Source: Rhynchopus euleeides
Lineage: Eukaryota; Euglenozoa; Diplonemea; Diplonemida; Diplonemidae
DNA length: 64,000 nt
Reading direction: 5' to 3'
Assembly (NCBI GenBank): GCA_963210315.1
Contig: OY723298.1
Span: 372,001-436,000, forward strand
In this document: positions 44,488-54,143 of the stretch, piece after piece
Layout of the letters: each line of letters starts with the position of its first letter
How positions within the stretch are numbered: the first letter of the stretch is position 1
Position numbers and translations under genes: made by a program
The notes under the pieces: model-generated
Seen by the model: only the letters and a program-made list of their open reading frames with translations
What the model was told of the DNA's origin: nothing
Databases searched by the model: none

Positions 44488-45644
44488 GGGGGGGTCTACT
44501 GCACCTAAAAAAGCGTGTACATTGGCCAAATTTTGAGAATCGAGTTTTTGACCCTAAAAAGGTGATTCTGCTGGCAGAAAGTGCCCAATATGCTCCGGAA
44601 ACTCGTTTCCGCCCACTCCCAGGGGGTGGTATGCCCCCGATGATGCTTTTTTTAGCAACGAAATTTTTTGGGACAGAACTTGTACCTGGGGCTATTTGTG
44701 CAGTCTGCTTATTTCCGCTGTTGCCCTTTGTATCACCCTCAGGGACTGCCAGCGGCGCCGGATGGCCCTCAGGAGGTCCGTCCGTAGTTCTGGTACGTGA
44801 ACTGCGCCCTGCACAACGCCCTGCTCGTCGGCGAGAGCTAATCAGGCCTGGTTTCCTCTTCCTTTGAGAGACTGGCCCGTACCTCAACTGTAGACTCCGT
44901 CGACTCCCTCAATCCAGTCATTTGTGGCACCCAATCAGCCTCCCATTTGACACTGCAGCCATGCCTGAGTACTTCCCGACAATACCGTTTAGCGGAAGTT
45001 GGGGCTGGAAGCTGAGACGGGAAAATCTTGCGCTTCTGCTGAGCGCTATTTCTGGCCCACTTCTTGTACCTGTGCCTGCTGTACCAGGTGCCTGTTCCAG
45101 TCAGCTGCCTCCCATCAGAGGAGGCATCTGAGAGGCTCTCGTATGGCGTCCCTGTGCCACATGCTCACAGGTGAGGCACCACACCTGAGGACGCGCTCCC
45201 TAGCAACGGATGCGCCGTGCCACAGACCCAGCTGCCGTAAGCTCCCAAGAACAGCGTCAAATGGGACACGAACTGTACCATACTTCTCCCACAACTGTTC
45301 CTGGCGCAATTACCTCATATTGGCTTGCCTTTTGACCTCCGGAGGGCACCGAGAAGCTGTTATGTTTCAGAACTATCAACGACAACAGTTCTTCTGTGCA
45401 TCTGGCAGGTTGAGGTGTGTTTGCTCTGCTTGATGTGTCCTGTGGTGTGCAGCCCAGGTACAAGTTCTGTCCCAAAAATTTTGGTTGCTAAAAACGGCAT
45501 CGTCGGGGGCATACCACCCCCTGGGAGTGGGCGGAAACGAGTTTCCGGAGTACTTTGGGCACTTTCTGGCACCAGAACGACCTTTTTGGGGTCAAAAACG
45601 TGTTTCTCAAAATTTGGCCAATGTTTCCCCCAGTAGACCCCCCC
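44488..45644. mobile_element. Element C: TA-flanked transposon (1,157 bp) with ~210-bp TIRs
   Basis: The left end starts GGGGGGTCTACTG and the inverted right end GGGGGGGTCTACTG. Both continue through ACATTGGCCAAATTTTGAGA, CGGAAACTCGTTTCCGCCCA and ACTCCCAGGGGGTGGTATGC to ACAGAACTTGTACCTGGG. TA flanks at 44486-44487 and 45645-45646. It sits 130 bp upstream of the start of the coiled-coil gene, inside its poly-C leader tract. The interior has one protein-like minus frame (45115-45309) but no recognisable transposase. Confidence 0.88.
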
Positions 45645-45646
45645 TA

Positions 45647-46090
45647 GGGCAGTGGTGGCAGCGTACGGCCGTACGGTACGCGTACGCGTACGCCGTACGC
45701 ACTTTCTGAAAATCGCGCTGCGTACGCGTACGCAGATTTTGCGTACGGCTGGTATTCCAGGTCTCTCAGCACACAGTAGGCCACCCAGCGGGTGGCTGGG
45801 CCCTGGCCTTTGCTCCTGCCTTTCACAGACGGTTCCTTGCCGCGCTCGTGGCGAAAAACTCGCAACACCTGCAAGTACATCCGAAAACATACTGCAAAAG
45901 GTACCACTTCCGACTGGAAGGCTCGAAGGCTGCCCCTGGTACACCTGAGTTCGACTGTCGGATTTGGTGTGCTGCCATGGCCGTCTCCTGTGCTCCATAG
46001 ACTGCCGTACGCAGCGCCGTACGCGTACGCGTACGCCGTACGCACTTTCTGAAAATCACGCTGCGTACGCGTACGCAGCCACCACTGCCC
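45647..46090. mobile_element. Element D: TA-flanked MITE (444 bp) with CGTACG arrays
   Basis: Termini are GGGCAGTGGTGGCAGCGTAC on the left and GGGCAGTGGTGGCTGCGTAC on the inverted right. TA at 45645-45646 is shared with element C; the other TA is at 46091-46092. Both ends carry dense CGTACGCGTACG palindromes and the block GCACTTTCTGAAAATCGC. No coding capacity. Confidence 0.88.
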
Positions 46091-46092
46091 TA

Positions 46093-46260
46093 GGGGGGGG
46101 GGGGTGATAGGTAAGTACAAAGACAACTGCTGTTCTCGACCATCTTCAAAACTGCTCAAAAATCAGGACGTCACTACCTCCAGCTGTGCATGGCAGGGTC
46201 GCTGATTCCCTGAGGGCTCTTGCCCCGCAGACCGGTTTGCTTGAAAAAGGGGGGGGGGGT
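46093..46260. other. Host spacer between transposon blocks
   Basis: It carries TGATAGGTAAGTACAA, the inverse of the motif upstream of the giant gene, so it is probably the displaced leader of the coiled-coil gene at 42046-44358. It ends in a G tract at which element F begins. Confidence 0.5.
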
Positions 46261-46262
46261 TA

Positions 46263-47418
46263 GGGGGGGGGGTCACTGCTAAGGAAAAGTGGTAGACAAA
46301 CAGCAATTTTTCCGACACCCCCATTCCGACCCCCGGAGAGCCTATTTTTGGGTAGCTGTTGGCCGATATGTGGTGGAAAACAGGTTTTAGGCCCATTTCG
46401 GTGATTTTTGACACCCGGGAAGGCATTTTTCGCCCATTTTTTGTTTTCCTACCAGAACTTGTACCTCGGGGTAGTAGCGTGGCTTCGTCATTTTTTGACT
46501 ACAACCACTGGGAGAGGCATTGTATCAAGTTCCGCATACATATCGTCCAGGAGGTTCTCCTGGAGCTCAAGTATGGTGAATTCATCCTGGTGGAGCCCGC
46601 TCTCCTCGGCGCGATCCATCAATTCAGCACCCCGTTTCCTTCCCAGGAAGCTGCGGATCTCGCCCTGTTTGTGGGCCAAGTATCTCCCGGAACGCTTCCT
46701 GGGCAGTTGTCTGGGGACGCGGTCGCTTCGCAAATGCGCGCACATCCTCTGCCGAGGGTACAGGGGGATTTCCCCACCTCAATATTCACTATTCCGCTTG
46801 CGGTGCCCTGTGCGAGTGCAGTCACCGTTGAGGCTGTACACTGAAAGCGGCTGATCAGCTGTACTGTCATTGACGAGAGGAGACCCTCCAGCCAGTCGTG
46901 CACCACACCTGTTTGAATTCGATCCACACCGACCTCGGCTCACGTCAGCACTAGGGTGCGAGCGCTGCAGTGGAGTATATGTTCGTACAGGGGCAACCGT
47001 GCCACCTGTGCTGCACCTTCACCACGGTGTGCTTCCGGTACAACAACCGGTAGGTACCTTCTTGTGCGATATCTGCGACCTGCAGCACCGCTATCTCACA
47101 GCAGGGCTTGCACCGCTGTTCCGATAGACTCCACAGGAACCTCTCGGCAGCTTTGAAGGGTGGAACAGAGCTTTTCTTGGCCCATTGCATGTTGATCACG
47201 ATGAGACCTTGCCCACCGGGGGTGGGCTCGGTACAAGTTGTGGTATGGAAAATTAGGATGGGGTCTGAGAGGGTAACAAGGCCACAGATCATGTTGTAGT
47301 GGGGGTATTTCCGGGTTCCGACACATTCTGGACCGGTTTTTCATATTTTTTTGGCCCAAAAATGACCTCCGAGGGAAAGTGGAATTTTGGGGTTTGTCCC
47401 CCCCAGTGACCCCCCCCC
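46263..47418. mobile_element. Element F: TA-flanked transposon (1,156 bp), decayed
   Basis: Both ends start GGGGGGGG(GG)TCACTG when read inwards, with TA at 46261-46262 and 47419-47420. About 200 bp from each end is ACTTGTACC, also present at the same depth in element C, and the length is almost the same, so F and C are probably diverged relatives. Interior minus frames (46951-47292, 46619-46927 and 46488-46745) have protein-like composition, including WAKKSSVPPFKAAERF and FLGRKRGAELMDRAEESG, but are broken; they may be remains of a transposase-like gene. Confidence 0.72.
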
Positions 47419-47420
47419 TA

Positions 47421-48061
47421 CTGGGGGGGGCTAAATAGAAGGGGGGGGTCAAATACAAGGGGGGGGGCCTATTAGAAGGGGGGGGTCTGAAAATTCGAAA
47501 TCCATAAAAATTTTCGCCAAATACAAGGGGGGGGGGCTTGTATTTGGCGGAAGCCGAATTTCAGCCAAATTTCAAATTTTCAGCCTGTTTTTCCAGTCCT
47601 AACAGGCACCCCATGGTCAAAATGACCCCACTGCGATCCGCACGGAATCCAAACATGCAAAGGAACAGGGTTTTGGACACCAGTGTGGGTGTCGTCGCAG
47701 GTGGCTGACTCCCGGGAATATCCTCCCATTATCAGGAGCCAAACCAGACCCACATTTCATGTGTGATACTTGGCACCTCCACCCACAAAATGACCCCACC
47801 ACGATCCGCACGGATTCCGAATAGTGCAATGGAAGGCGAAAATCGCGATTCCACGAGGTCATCTGGGGCAAAATTCACCAAAATTTGGAAAATTCGGCTT
47901 CCGCCGAATACAAGCCCCCCCCCCCTTGTATTTGACCCCCCCCTTCTATTTGGCCACCCACTGCAAAAATTGCCTAAAATTTTGGGCATTCGAAAACCCC
48001 CAAAAAAACTCGATCCTACGCCGAATACAAGGGGGGGGGCTTCTATTTAGCCCCCCCCCAG
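47421..48061. mobile_element. Element E: TA-flanked MITE (641 bp) with CTAAATAGAAG / AAATACAAG arrays
   Basis: Termini CTGGGGGGGGCTAAATAGAA on the left and the inverted equivalent on the right. Subterminal arrays of AAATACAAGGGGGGG and AATAGAAGGGGGG occur on both sides. TA at 47419-47420 is shared with F, and TA at 48062-48063 with H. The centre is unique and non-coding. Confidence 0.85.
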
Positions 48062-48063
48062 TA

Positions 48064-48471
48064 GGGCTATGATGGGAAGGAAACGCGTTTCCATCGAAAA
48101 ATCGAAAATAAGGAAACGGAAACGGAAACGTTTCCTTATTTTGAGGAAACGCCCCCTTTGCACTGGGAAAACAGGGGAAACAACACACGTTTACCACAGT
48201 CGCTTGGACTTCCCCTGGTCTGACAGGATCTCCGGACCGGTCCACACTGAAGCCGCGCTTCTTCGAAGCCTTGGGGGCGGGTTTGGGTGGCCTGTTCCTT
48301 CGGTGTGGTAGCCCTTTGTTCGTGCTAGTGTGTGCTGATAACTTTTCCAGTGCAAAATACACAGGCGTTTCCTTCGGAAGGAAACGCGTTTCCTTCCCGA
48401 AATCGAAAATATGGAAACGGAAACGGGAACGGAAACGGAAACGTTTCCACGTTTCCTTCCCATCATAGCCC
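48064..48471. mobile_element. Element H: TA-flanked MITE (408 bp) with GGAAACG arrays
   Basis: Inverted termini GGGCTATGATGGGAAGGAAA on both sides, followed by tandem GGAAAC/GTTTCC words. TA at 48062-48063 and 48472-48473, each shared with the neighbouring element. The short central segment holds no convincing gene. Confidence 0.88.
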
Positions 48472-48473
48472 TA

Positions 48474-49686
48474 GGCATACAGTGCATCCGAATCGGTTAT
48501 CGGGCATTATCGGGTTTTCGGGGAAAATCCCAAATTATCGGATCCGAATCGGACATTATCGGTCATTATCGGACATCCGATAATCATCCGATAATCAGTG
48601 TTCGTGTGCGTTGTGGGCACCAGAACACACTCTTCTCCCTTTTTGTCGTCATTTCTGCCTCACGAGAAACCCCCCAGACCCCACGCTTGATATTTTTTTG
48701 AGTTTTAGTGGAGTCGTGCAGCCGCAGCTCATCAGAGCTGCCAGCTTAGTTGCACACTGAGGGTGCACCCGAGAGAGCTCGTCCTGCATCCCCGACCCCC
48801 GCTCCACTACCGCGTCGCGCGCTTCCGTCGGGACCACCGCGTAGTCAGCGGTACTGGCGCCCTTGTCCTGCAGGTGTCCCTGGGGCGTTGGTTTTCGAAA
48901 ATCCGGCATTGACTAAATAGCCACGGGGATTGTTGTAACACTTTCCGGTGGGGGCCACCAGGGGGGTCTGGGGACCAGACCTGTGGCACGTATCTGGGGA
49001 CTACCTTGTGCCTGCGCGATAATGCGGAGTCATATCGGGTGATGGAGACCGGACGGCCCTCAGTAGCCTCAGTAAGCTGGACGCAGCAAGCCCACCCAAT
49101 CTGGACGCCCGCAAGGAACAGCTGTTCACTACTGTCCTTCGGTCGAAGGCTCGCTTTCCAGGGGGTTGTAACAACCCTAACCCTGATCAGTGCTGGCGCG
49201 CTCGACCGGTGCCCGGTCGAATGAATTTTTCAAATATTTTTTTTGGGGGCGGATTTGCTGGCTTGGCGCGCTTCGCGCGCCAAGCCCTCCCAGCATCGAG
49301 TCCCGTGCACTTCCCTGCCTGCCACACCACCCCCCTCGGCCCCGTCCCTAGCACCGGGGCATTGTTGGCTGGTGTGCCCGCGGCACGGGTCGTCGTCGAA
49401 AACCAATGACGGGGCCTGTGTTCCTGGGGCACTGACGAGGCCGAAGGGGTTCACCTATTCGGCCCCCGGTCGAATGGTCGAATGGTGGCCCCCAAAACTT
49501 TTTCCGGTTGAATCGACCACCCCGCGCCAGCACTGACCCTGATCAGGCAGAATATTGGTAACATTTTCTGGTTGAAAAACCCACCCAAAAAAATTATCGG
49601 ATGATTATCGGATCCGATAATCGTCCGATAATCATCCGATAATCGTCCGATAATGTATCGGATCCGATTCGGATGCACTGTATGCC
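48474..49686. mobile_element. Element I: TA-flanked transposon (1,213 bp) with TATCGGA arrays, carries element S
   Basis: Inverted termini GGCATACAGTGCATCCGAAT, related to element A (both start GGCATA and have CGATAAT-type arrays). TA at 48472-48473 and 49687-49688. The minus frame at 48649-48909 has protein-like stretches (SRVHPQCATKLAALMSCGC) but is short. A diverged copy of the hairpin-linked repeat lies at 49050-49140. A hAT-like MITE (S) is inserted at 49188. Confidence 0.85.
49188..49535. mobile_element. Element S: hAT-like MITE (348 bp, 8-bp TSD)
   Basis: Termini CAGTGCTGGCGCG on both sides, flanked by the direct repeat ACCCTGAT at 49180-49187 and 49536-49543. An 8-bp duplication with CAGTG-type ends is diagnostic of hAT elements. 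It contains GGTCGAATG words near both ends and a TTGGCGCGCTTCGCGCGCCAA hairpin in the interior; non-coding. Confidence 0.85.
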
Positions 49687-50266
49687 TAGGGGGGGGGGGG
49701 GGGTAGGCCCCCGGACACCACGGACTAGTCGGGCAGTGACGGGTGGGGTCGACTAGTCGGGACGACGGGTGAAAACTCGACAGGCGGCACCCGTCGACTC
49801 GACGGGCCCACCCGTCGAGTCGACGGGTGAACCTGCTGAAACGACGGGTGTTCCAGCCATTTCCTGTTGATATGGGCCAATTTCCATTGAAAACTAGGGG
49901 AGTACCTTGCATGGCATCAGGTTATTTTTCACGCCGAGCTATCTTCCCTGCACAGACCCACCCCCCCATTACTTTCCATTTACAATTCCTACTTGATGGG
50001 GCCTCAAGTGCATGTGCGACGGCTGTTCTCGCGGATTTTCATTGTTCGAGGGATCTTGACTCTGACAAACTGTGTCAGTTTGACAGAGCAACCTACTTCA
50101 TGAAGGTGATCACTTTTCTGCCAGGCAAATTTTCGCCCCAGCCCCCAACCCTTGCACAACCCACAAGGCAGTCTCCAAGATACCGTACCCTCATCACCAC
50201 CCAGGCCAAGATACCCCAAGATACCATCATCACCACCCAGGCCACCCAGACGAGCCACACCAATCA

Positions 50267-50899
50267 ATGCCAGCGGCAAAGCGTACTGCAGCGCAGGCCC
50301 TCGCCAGCGCTGTGGACATGACGGTGTTTGTACGTGCTTGGATCAACACGTACGTTGTCGAGCGTGATGCTGATGGGTTGAGCCACATGACCCTGAAGCA
50401 GCTTCTCGGCAAGCTGACGGATACTACCATCAAGTCGACTGATCCCATCATCAGTCTTGCCCTGTACAAAAAGTATGAGAAGCTGGGGGGTGGGGTGATC
50501 AGCAAGTCGACCGCGCTGAAGGATGGTCGCACGATGTACGCTGCCCGTGTCAATAGCGGGTCAGACATCGAGTTTGTCGGGTTGGGCCTCCGGAAGAGCA
50601 ACGGGAAGGACCACCCGACAGGGCTCAAGGAGATGGCCGACGCCTGCCCCGCGGCACCTATCGGTACCGCTGCAGCTATGGTGAAGCTGTACGAGGCGGA
50701 GAAGAAACAGGCACAGAAGACCCAGCAGAAGACCGGGCCACCGAAGGCCAACAAGGTGGCCTACCCCCAGTTCTCGGGGGCTCGCAAGAATCGATGTACG
50801 GGAAACTTTTGTAATAAAAATTTTTCCAACCCCAAACACGGGCTATTGGCACCTGGAATGGGTGTACCCGCCTCAAAAATATGTCTGGGGACCCAATGA
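50267..50899 (+). CDS. Unrecognised transposon-borne protein
   Basis: A plus-strand frame of 210 codons in the left arm of J, opposite in orientation to every host gene. The first 160 residues look like real protein: AAKRTAAQALASAVDMTVFV, HMTLKQLLGKLTDTTIKS, PIISLALYKKYEKLGGGVIS, VGLGLRKSNGKDHPTGLKEM, then a Lys/Gln-rich tail. The last 35 residues are probably non-coding read-through. A tandem ATACC(CC)AAGATACC repeat precedes the start. It may be an accessory or DNA-binding protein of the element; no catalytic motif is visible. Confidence 0.5.
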   Translation: MPAAKRTAAQALASAVDMTVFVRAWINTYVVERDADGLSHMTLKQLLGKLTDTTIKSTDPIISLALYKKYEKLGGGVISKSTALKDGRTMYAARVNSGSDIEFVGLGLRKSNGKDHPTGLKEMADACPAAPIGTAAAMVKLYEAEKKQAQKTQQKTGPPKANKVAYPQFSGARKNRCTGNFCNKNFSNPKHGLLAPGMGVPASKICLGTQ

Positions 50900-52020
50900 A
50901 ACCGGTTTTTCACACTTAGTTGCCCTTTCTCGGTCCGAATTTTTGAATATTCGGTGAAAAAAGGGGGGTTTACCCATTTTGGGCAAAACCCCGATTTTCA
51001 TGAAAAAATGTCAAAATCGGGGCAACTAGACCCCATTTTGGGTGGTTTTCGGGTGAAAAACGTACCCTAGACATCCCTGGGGCACATTGTATACCATAGA
51101 TGGCAGGAAATTAATTTTTGTAATTTTTAATTGCCATCTTCCCGAAAATTAATTTCCGCTTGAAAAGTTAACTTTTTAATTTTTCGGAGTAATTTTGATT
51201 AATTTTGCTGTTCCGGCGAATAATCGAAAATTAATTTTTAATTTTTGGAAATTAAAAACATACATTGGGCGTTATTCCGTTACCAGTAACGGTAATAACG
51301 TTATTTTTGCGTTATTTTTTGACCCCAAAAAAGGCAGCATTTCCCGGTGAATCTGACCCGAAACTCGGGTCCCTACCCCCCCTAAAAGAATTTTCTTGGG
51401 TAAAATATCACTCCAGGGGGCCACTCCGTGATGTCAAAAAATTGGAAAACGTTTTCTCCTAAAATAACGCGTTATTTTTCCGTTATTTTCATGAAAACTT
51501 GCGTTATTCGGACAATTTTGCGGGCGGATGGTGTAGTTTTTGGTGGAGATGGCTCCAGAATACCCCCCTGGGATCATTTTTTGGATAATAACGCACGGAC
51601 ATGTCGAGTTTCGTGAAAAAATCATGTTTTTTGGCTTTTTCAAGGCAAATACTGCAGAAACCCCTGCAACCTTGCAGCATCCAATGTTCCTGGAGTGAAA
51701 TTTGGAGTGAAAATCACTCCAAAATCACTCAGTGTGGACGCAGAAGTGAATCCTTCAGGAATACACCCGCACACCTCACATTGGCGGTGTATAAACCACC
51801 TGATATTTTTACTCGTTACGAGCGACGAAGTAGCGACGTGCCCATTTTTTCCCGGTCCGTTCTAAAATAGTTACGTTCCAAAAGTCCGTTACTGGTGCTG
51901 TCAAAGACGCTTCGCACAATATACGCACGAACTACCCAAAGTACGCTCGGGCTACGCACGAAGTACGCAGGAACTACACAATTTGAACTTTCTTGCACCC
52001 CCCAGTCATTATTTGCACGC

Positions 52021-52066
52021 ACTCCAGGTCCCATATTTGCACCAGTGCAAATATGAGACCTGGAGT
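52021..52066. repeat. Long hairpin in element N
   Basis: Arms of 21 bases with one mismatch (ACTCCAGGTCCCATATTTGC against its inverse) around the loop CCAG. The pairing extends a few bases further outwards. Role unknown. Confidence 0.8.
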
Positions 52067-52745
52067 GCAAATATGAGGAATTTCCGAGTTCGTCGTGATG
52101 TGCAAAACATGACTGGGTTGTGCAAGAAACCATCATCTGCACCCCGTATCGGCCTCAATTGCACCCTCGTGCAGGTAAAAAAAGGCCTCGGGCCTCCGGC
52201 CCTCGGACCGTTTTTTAATTACGCACACGACCTTCGCGCGGAAAGTGTCATTCAGCCCTGCCAAACGTGCTCTACACACCACCCCCTTCATCAGGCAAGT
52301 GGGTTTGTAAGGGTGTGTGGAAGCGTCAACGCTCGGGTGCAGGAAATTTACATTTTGGTCGCAAATGGCGTTACACATGCACTATGCACAACGTGTGCAC
52401 GATTTCGGCAGAACTACGCACAACCAACGCAATTTGGACCTTTCAACAACACCATTCACCATACATGGAGTACGGCCTGACTCAGGCGTGGAGGGCCTGA
52501 CTTCCCCTTGAGTTTCCCCTGACTTTAAAAGTCAGGCCAATTTTCAGAAATTTCGCCTGAGTCAGGGGAAAGTCAGGGGAAACTCAGGGGAAAATCCAGG
52601 GATTTTTTGCGGTGGATTCACGACTCACTGACGGCAATTCTTCATGGATTCACCCCCACACGAAGGCAAGTGCTGATGCATCGAGAGAAAAAGAACCTAT
52701 GAGGAGTGTCTTGCCCCGACCCATGTGCCCACCTGTGCCTCGGTG

Positions 52746-54143
52746 ATGGAGCTGGACGGTCTGCTGCGGAAGGACCCGGAGCAGCTGCGCGAGTGAAATC
52801 CCATAAGCGTATGGTACAACTTTCATTTGCCCATATGTGTATGGTTACCGACACCATACGTATATGGGCAAAAAAGTTTTTTGTAACCATACGTAGTAAC
52901 GTAATGCCATTTTTGGTTGGAAAACTGGATTTTTCAGCCAGGTCCAGTCCCTACTCACCTGGACCCCACTTTCACCCCAATTGGAAATCTCCTGACTGGC
53001 ACCTGGACCCCACTTCCACACAAACCCACTGACTCCACTGATCTTGCACAGGCCAGAGAACCAAATTCCAAGTCCAGGGAAACTTCTCCTGAATTGTCAA
53101 CCAAGCCAGTTTTCCAAGTTCTGTGACACCTTTCGGTCTCAGCTGGAGGTTCCAAGTTCTGGTGGATTTCAACCAAGTGTTGGCCAGTCCACCAAAACTC
53201 TGGAACTTTTCAGAACTTTTTCATTGACTGAAAGTCCACCAGAACTTGAGAAATCTCAGTTTGATTGAAAATCCATCAGAACACTGCCTGAGGCCAGAAT
53301 TTTGGTACTGACTGAAAAGTCCAGGATTGAGTGAAGATCCAGCAGAAATTTGGAATTTTTGGCTTTGGGCTGAAAAGTCCTGTGAAGCCTGAAATTCTGA
53401 GTTTTGGCTGGAAATCCACTGAAAATCTGGAAATTTTGGCTTCTGGGTGGAAATCCAGTGGAAGTCAGAAAATTCCTGAAAAAATGGCCAAACTCTTGTC
53501 GGGAAACATTTTTGCCCATATACGTATGGTGTTGGTAACCATACACATATGGGAAAGTAAAGTTTTTTGTAACCATACGTAATCCTGTAACCATACGTAT
53601 ATGGGCATAAAAACTTTGTACCCATACGTATATGGGCATTGCCTCCAGCTGCGCACTGCCCTGGACACGGCGTTGACAACCTGGAAGGCTGCGTTTGACT
53701 TGCTCCATGCTTGTTCAGACCACACCCGCAACCTCTCCTGCCAACTCGCCAAGATGGTCCGGGAGTGCACGAAGGCCAGCACGGTGGTGCCAGCTGCGGT
53801 TCTTCGGGAGGCGTGGGAGACGTACGCCTGCCGCCAGGTGTTCGAGTCCGTGTGGGTGACGTCCCCGAATGTCCTGGCGGCCAGGAAATCGGCCAAGCTC
53901 CCCATCCCCAGTGTTGCCTCGTTGAGTGAGCTGTGGAAGAAGGGGCTCTGCAACGCGACTGTGGCGAAGGAGCTGGAGGAGTACCTGAACACCTCACCGG
54001 ATGATCTTGACAAGTGGTCACCGGTGGAGAATTGGACATGGAGATTATCCAAACAGCAACAGCAAACAAAGAAAAAGGCAATCGAGAAGAAGCCGTACAC
54101 CCCTCTTGCGTGCGAAAAATATGCCGCAGCGCCGGGTTTGTGA
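52746..54143 (+). pseudogene. Transposon P gene, split by element Q
   Basis: The 5' part begins MELDGLLRKDPEQLR at 52746 and is cut by Q at 52790. The 3' part resumes at 53646 and runs to a stop at 54141-54143. Removing Q and one copy of its 9-bp duplication rejoins the two parts in the same frame, giving about 181 residues. The visible protein is helical (TALTTWKAAFDLLHACSDH, LREAWETYACRQVFES, TVAKELEEYLNTSPDDLDKW) with a Lys/Gln-rich end. An overlapping frame at 54121-54345 (RRVCEASGCTFTPTVNTF) may be a further exon or gene. I do not recognise the family; it has no DDE-type signature I can see. Confidence 0.62.
52791..53645. mobile_element. Element Q: Mutator-like (MULE) non-autonomous element (855 bp, 9-bp TSD)
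   Basis: Ends read inwards: GAGTGAAATCCCATAAGCG on the left and GAGGCAATGCCCATATACG on the right. The flanking direct repeats CAGCTGCGC lie at 52782-52790 and 53646-53654. A 9-bp duplication with GAG-xx-AAT-x-CCAT ends matches the Mutator pattern. Both arms carry CCATACGTATATGGGCA palindromes. The middle (about 53120-53470) is a degenerate repeat of about 35 bp with words like TTTTGGCTGGAAATCCACTG. Confidence 0.85.
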
